From NCBI RefSeq assembly GCF_020687785.1, contig NZ_JAJEWI010000005.1:558001-622000 (forward strand): a stretch of 64,000 bases of DNA, read 5' to 3'. The stretch comes from Sphingopyxis yananensis. Lineage in GTDB: Bacteria > Pseudomonadota > Alphaproteobacteria > Sphingomonadales > Sphingomonadaceae. A program made the translations under genes and the position numbers. Below are positions 61,109 through 64,000 of this stretch, one piece after another (the stretch's first letter is position 1; every line of letters starts with the position of its first letter). The notes below the pieces were generated by a model. It was given only the letters and a program-made list of their open reading frames with translations. It did not search any database and was not told where the DNA came from.

Positions 61109-62263
61109 TTAATAACTTCGCGGCATCCCCAACACATGCTCCGCCACAAAGGATAGGATCATGTTCGTGCTGATGGGCGCAACTTGATATAATCGTGTCT
61201 CACGGAATTTGCGCTCAATGTCATATTCCGCCGCAAAGCCAAAGCCACCATGGGTCTGGATCGCCGCTTCCCCAGCCGCCCAGCTCGCCTCAGCGGCCAG
61301 CATTTTCGCCATATTGGCTTCCGCGCCGACATTTTCGCCCGCCTCATATTTGGCGATTCCGTCATGCACCATCAATTCGGCAGCCTTCATCTGCGCATAA
61401 GCCCGAGCAATCGGGAATTGCACCCCTTGGTTCTGCCCAATGGGCCGCCCAAATAGCACCCGTTCTTTGGCATAATTGCTGGCACGTTCGATAAAGAATT
61501 TGGCATCGCCAATACATTCCGCCGCAATCAATAATCGCTCAGCATTCATCCCCGACAAGATGTAACGAAAACCCTTGCCTTCCTCGCCAATCAAATTGGC
61601 GGCGGGCACGCGCATATTGTCGAAAAACAGCTCGGTCGTCGCATGATTCATCATGGTATCAATCGGACGGATGGTCAGCGATCCCGCCGCCAGCGCCTCT
61701 TTCATATCGACGATAAATACGGACAAACCATCGGTCCGGCTGGCAGCTTGGTCACGCGGGGTGGTGCGGGCCAGCAGAATCATTAAATCGCTATGTTCGC
61801 TGCGACTGATCCACAGCTTTTGCCCGTTGATGACATAATCATCCCCGTCCTTGACCGCGACGGTCTTCAAACTCAGCGTATCCGTCCCACTGGTGGGTTC
61901 AGTCACGCCAAAGGCTTGCAAGCGCAATTCGCCCGTTGCCACACGCGGCAAATAACGCGCCTTTTGCTCTGCGCTACCGTGCCGCAGCACCGTGCCCATC
62001 ACATACATTTGCGCATGAACCGCCCCGCCATTGCAGCCTTGGCGTTGAATCTCCTCCAAAATCGCCGCCGCCGCCGACAAGGGCAAACCCGCGCCGCCAT
62101 ATTCTTCGGGGATCAGCGCCGCCAAATAGCCCGCTTCGCCAAGCGCCGTGACAAACTCGGTGGGATAGGCGCGCGCTTTATCCTTCTCTTGCCAATATGG
62201 CCCAGGAAAAGCCGCACATAGTTTGGCGACTTCTTCGCGAATGTCAGAATAATCGGGGGTCAT
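61109..62263 (-). CDS. Acyl-CoA dehydrogenase
   Basis: FAD enzyme introducing a trans-2 double bond in an acyl-CoA. FAD/substrate blocks are QAFGVTEPTSGTDTLSLKT and YVINGQKLWISRSEHSD, and the catalytic-type Glu is in QTHGGFGFAAEYDIER near the C-terminus. It is 384 aa. Its ATG overlaps the thiolase stop codon (ATGA), so the CoA-transferase, thiolase and dehydrogenase are one translationally coupled operon for breakdown of some acyl-CoA. The exact substrate is unknown. Confidence 0.95.
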   Translation of the reverse strand: MTPDYSDIREEVAKLCAAFPGPYWQEKDKARAYPTEFVTALGEAGYLAALIPEEYGGAGLPLSAAAAILEEIQRQGCNGGAVHAQMYVMGTVLRHGSAEQKARYLPRVATGELRLQAFGVTEPTSGTDTLSLKTVAVKDGDDYVINGQKLWISRSEHSDLMILLARTTPRDQAASRTDGLSVFIVDMKEALAAGSLTIRPIDTMMNHATTELFFDNMRVPAANLIGEEGKGFRYILSGMNAERLLIAAECIGDAKFFIERASNYAKERVLFGRPIGQNQGVQFPIARAYAQMKAAELMVHDGIAKYEAGENVGAEANMAKMLAAEASWAAGEAAIQTHGGFGFAAEYDIERKFRETRLYQVAPISTNMILSFVAEHVLGMPRSY

Positions 62264-63471
62264 GCTGCTTCAAACACCGCTGCAATGCCTTGGCCGCCGC
62301 CAATGCACATGGTTTCCAATCCATATTTCCCGCCGCGACGCTGCAATTCGCGGGTCAAATTCGCCAAAATGCGGCCACCGGTTGCGCCAATGGGGTGGCC
62401 CAGCGAAATGCCGCTGCCGTTGACATTCAGCATGTCCAACCGGCTGTCATTCTCGCTCCAGCCAAAACCCTTCAAACAAGCCAGCACCTGCGGCGCAAAA
62501 GCTTCGTTAAGCTCGACCAGATCAATATCATTCCAACCAAGGCCACTGCGCGCAAACAAACGCTCGACGGCTGGCACAGGGCCAATGCCCATCCGGCTTG
62601 GGTCACATCCTGCCGCGGCCCAGCTATGGAAATAAGCAATGGGTTCCAGCCCCAATTCTTCCAGCTTATCTTCCGCCACCACCAAACAAGCCGCTGCCGC
62701 GTCATTTTGCTGGCTGGCATTGCCCGCCGTCACCACGCCGCCTTCCAATGGACGCAGCTTGCTTAGCGATTCCATCGTCGCGTCGGCGCGATATCCCTCG
62801 TCATGGTCAAAGATGATGGGATCGCCCTTGCGCTGCGGCACGGCCACCGGCACCAGTTCGTCGGCAAACAACCCCTTGGCCCAAGCCGCGGCGGCATTTT
62901 GGTGGCTACGCACGGCATAAGCATCGCAGGCCTCACGGCTGATGCCATAATCTTTGGCCAGATTTTCGGCGGTCTCGATCATCCCCGAAATCACGCCAAA
63001 CCGCTCGACCGGCTGCGACATCACGCGCCCGCGCGTCAACCGGTCGTGCAGCGTCAAATTGCCCGCCCGCACGCCTTTGCGAATATCGGTGCTATAATGT
63101 TCGACATTCGACATGCTTTCCACGCCGCCTGCGACCACCACGTCCGACACACCCGTTTGCACCATCATCGCGGCATTCACGATGGCCTGCAAACCAGAGC
63201 CGCAGCGCCGATCAAGCTGATATCCCGGAACCTCCAGCGGCAATCCTGCCGCCAGCCATGACCAATGGCCAATACAAGGGGCTTCGCCATTGCCATAGCC
63301 TTGCGAAAACACCACATCGTCCACCCGCGACGGGTCAATTTTGGTGCGTTCCATCAGCGCCTTCAAAATTACCGCACCCAAATCCCCAGCGGTCATGGAC
63401 GATAGGCTGCCACCAAATTTGCCAACGGCAGTGCGGATGGGTGCGACAATGGCCGCGCGACGTGATGTCAT
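62260..63471 (-). CDS. Acetyl-CoA C-acyltransferase (thiolase)
   Basis: Thiolytic or condensing enzyme of beta-oxidation type. C90 (DRRCGSGLQAI) forms the acyl intermediate; the second His (ISLGHPIGATGGR) and second Cys (CIGGGQGIAAVFE) are present. It is 403 aa. GGGAGAAAAATC precedes the ATG at 63471. It overlaps the CoA-transferase stop upstream and the dehydrogenase start downstream by 4 nt each. Confidence 0.96.
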   Translation of the reverse strand: MTSRRAAIVAPIRTAVGKFGGSLSSMTAGDLGAVILKALMERTKIDPSRVDDVVFSQGYGNGEAPCIGHWSWLAAGLPLEVPGYQLDRRCGSGLQAIVNAAMMVQTGVSDVVVAGGVESMSNVEHYSTDIRKGVRAGNLTLHDRLTRGRVMSQPVERFGVISGMIETAENLAKDYGISREACDAYAVRSHQNAAAAWAKGLFADELVPVAVPQRKGDPIIFDHDEGYRADATMESLSKLRPLEGGVVTAGNASQQNDAAAACLVVAEDKLEELGLEPIAYFHSWAAAGCDPSRMGIGPVPAVERLFARSGLGWNDIDLVELNEAFAPQVLACLKGFGWSENDSRLDMLNVNGSGISLGHPIGATGGRILANLTRELQRRGGKYGLETMCIGGGQGIAAVFEAA

Positions 63472-64000
63472 GATTTTTCTCCCTTATGGCCGGTGCCGAC
63501 GACTCCCGTGTCGATCAGACGGCCCAATTCTCTGGAACTCAGCTTCAAACGCTGGCTCAAAATCTCTTCGCTATGCTGCCCATTGCGCGGGGCAGGGCGG
63601 GGTGCTTGCCGTTCCATTTGCGGCACGCTGCCAAAGCTGCCCGCTGCCGGATATTCGAATCCGCTGGGATTCTCTGCCGCGCCAAAAATCGGGTTGTCCG
63701 CCACCAATTTCGGGTCATGCACCGCATCTTTCATGGTGCGATAGGGGCTGTGAACAATGCCGCCTGCATCAAAGGCGGGCACCAAATCAGCCATATCGCG
63801 CGCGCCAATGGCCTGTTCAAACAGGGGATAGAGCGCATCGCGGTGGGTGAAGCGCAAGCCGTCATCTTTGGCGAAGTTCACGCCGCGCTCTGCCTCAATC
63901 GCGGCGACCGCGCTGGTTAATTGCAGGGCATCCAGCAAATTGGCCCATTGGCGCGGGGTGACGACCACAATCATCATCCGCTGCCCGTCGCGGGTCAGGA
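63468..64000 (-). CDS. CaiB/BaiF family CoA-transferase, C-terminal part (runs off window)
   Basis: Only the C-terminal 177 residues or so are visible; the frame continues past position 64000 with no start. The segment MIVVVTPRQWANLLDALQLTSAVAAIEAERGV and GIVHSPYRTMKDAVHDPKLVADNPIFG match class III (CaiB/BaiF) CoA-transferases, which move CoA between acyl donors. The catalytic Asp lies in the missing part. It is the first visible gene of the operon with thiolase and acyl-CoA dehydrogenase. Confidence 0.88.
   Translation of the reverse strand, partial: LTRDGQRMMIVVVTPRQWANLLDALQLTSAVAAIEAERGVNFAKDDGLRFTHRDALYPLFEQAIGARDMADLVPAFDAGGIVHSPYRTMKDAVHDPKLVADNPIFGAAENPSGFEYPAAGSFGSVPQMERQAPRPAPRNGQHSEEILSQRLKLSSRELGRLIDTGVVGTGHKGEKS

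Overview
This is G+C-rich alphaproteobacterial chromosome, most likely from the order Sphingomonadales. The support is indirect but consistent: a full-length CtrA response regulator preceded by a TTAA-N7-TTAA box, a proA-nadD-rsfS-rlmH-envC-ctpA block, COQ7-type ubiquinone hydroxylase, Entner-Doudoroff genes (zwf, edd, eda), many signal-peptide proteins of sphingomonad type, and frequent GTG/TTG starts. I see no rRNA, CRISPR array, integrase or insertion sequence. One tRNA gene (Arg, anticodon TCT) is present.

Layout. 0-4.2 kb: a minus-strand run with a degenerate SRAP-family protein, the ArfB ribosome-rescue hydrolase, an RluA-type pseudouridine synthase, a LigB-type dioxygenase, WrbA and pirin; a LysR regulator diverges from pirin. 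5.3-10.4 kb: ctrA, a secreted D/R/Y-rich protein, free methionine-(R)-sulfoxide reductase, a prolyl oligopeptidase and a small secreted protein. 10.6-13.3 kb: the tail of the ribosomal alpha operon (rpsM-rpsK-rpoA-rplQ). 13.5-24.2 kb: CysQ/IMPase-like phosphatase, PmbA, small envelope proteins, coq7, dsbB, ctpA, envC, rlmH, rsfS, nadD, proA. 24.4-33.8 kb: enoyl-CoA hydratase; then purC separated from purS-purQ by about 6.5 kb carrying an M16 peptidase, a CC-motif protein, a YjaB-type acetyltransferase, an SMR pump and bfr-bfd. 33.9-41.9 kb: queuosine-precursor transporter, tRNA-Arg, VIT-family transporter, an OmpA-like protein, a LapG-like protease with a membrane partner, and an XRE-cupin regulator divergent from a DUF885 peptidase. 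41.9-48.5 kb: a tripartite RND efflux operon with a divergent TetR. 48.8-51.2 kb: ahpC-ahpF. 51.25-52.63 kb: a strongly A+T-rich SIR2-domain gene, the clearest accessory insertion. 52.7-61.0 kb: PrxQ-like peroxiredoxin, glpD, zwf-edd-eda and two alpha/beta hydrolases. 61.1-64.0 kb: a CoA-transferase/thiolase/acyl-CoA dehydrogenase operon running off the right edge.

Themes. Many genes deal with redox and iron: fRMsr, ahpCF, PrxQ, WrbA, bfr-bfd, VIT, and Fur-like boxes near 30.15 and 32.76 kb. Others maintain the envelope and cell division (ctrA, envC, ctpA, ompA-like, lapG-like). The best candidate for a little-described system is the lone SIR2-like NADase gene (51254-52630), which has an intact catalytic core and an unassigned C-terminal third. 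It differs sharply in base composition from both flanks and resembles SIR2-type anti-phage effectors. Secondary leads are the SRAP protein lacking its catalytic Cys and Glu, the repeat array between rpoA and rplQ, a Fur-box/hairpin leader upstream of the CC-motif protein, and a perfect 17-bp palindrome between the XRE-cupin regulator and the DUF885 peptidase.
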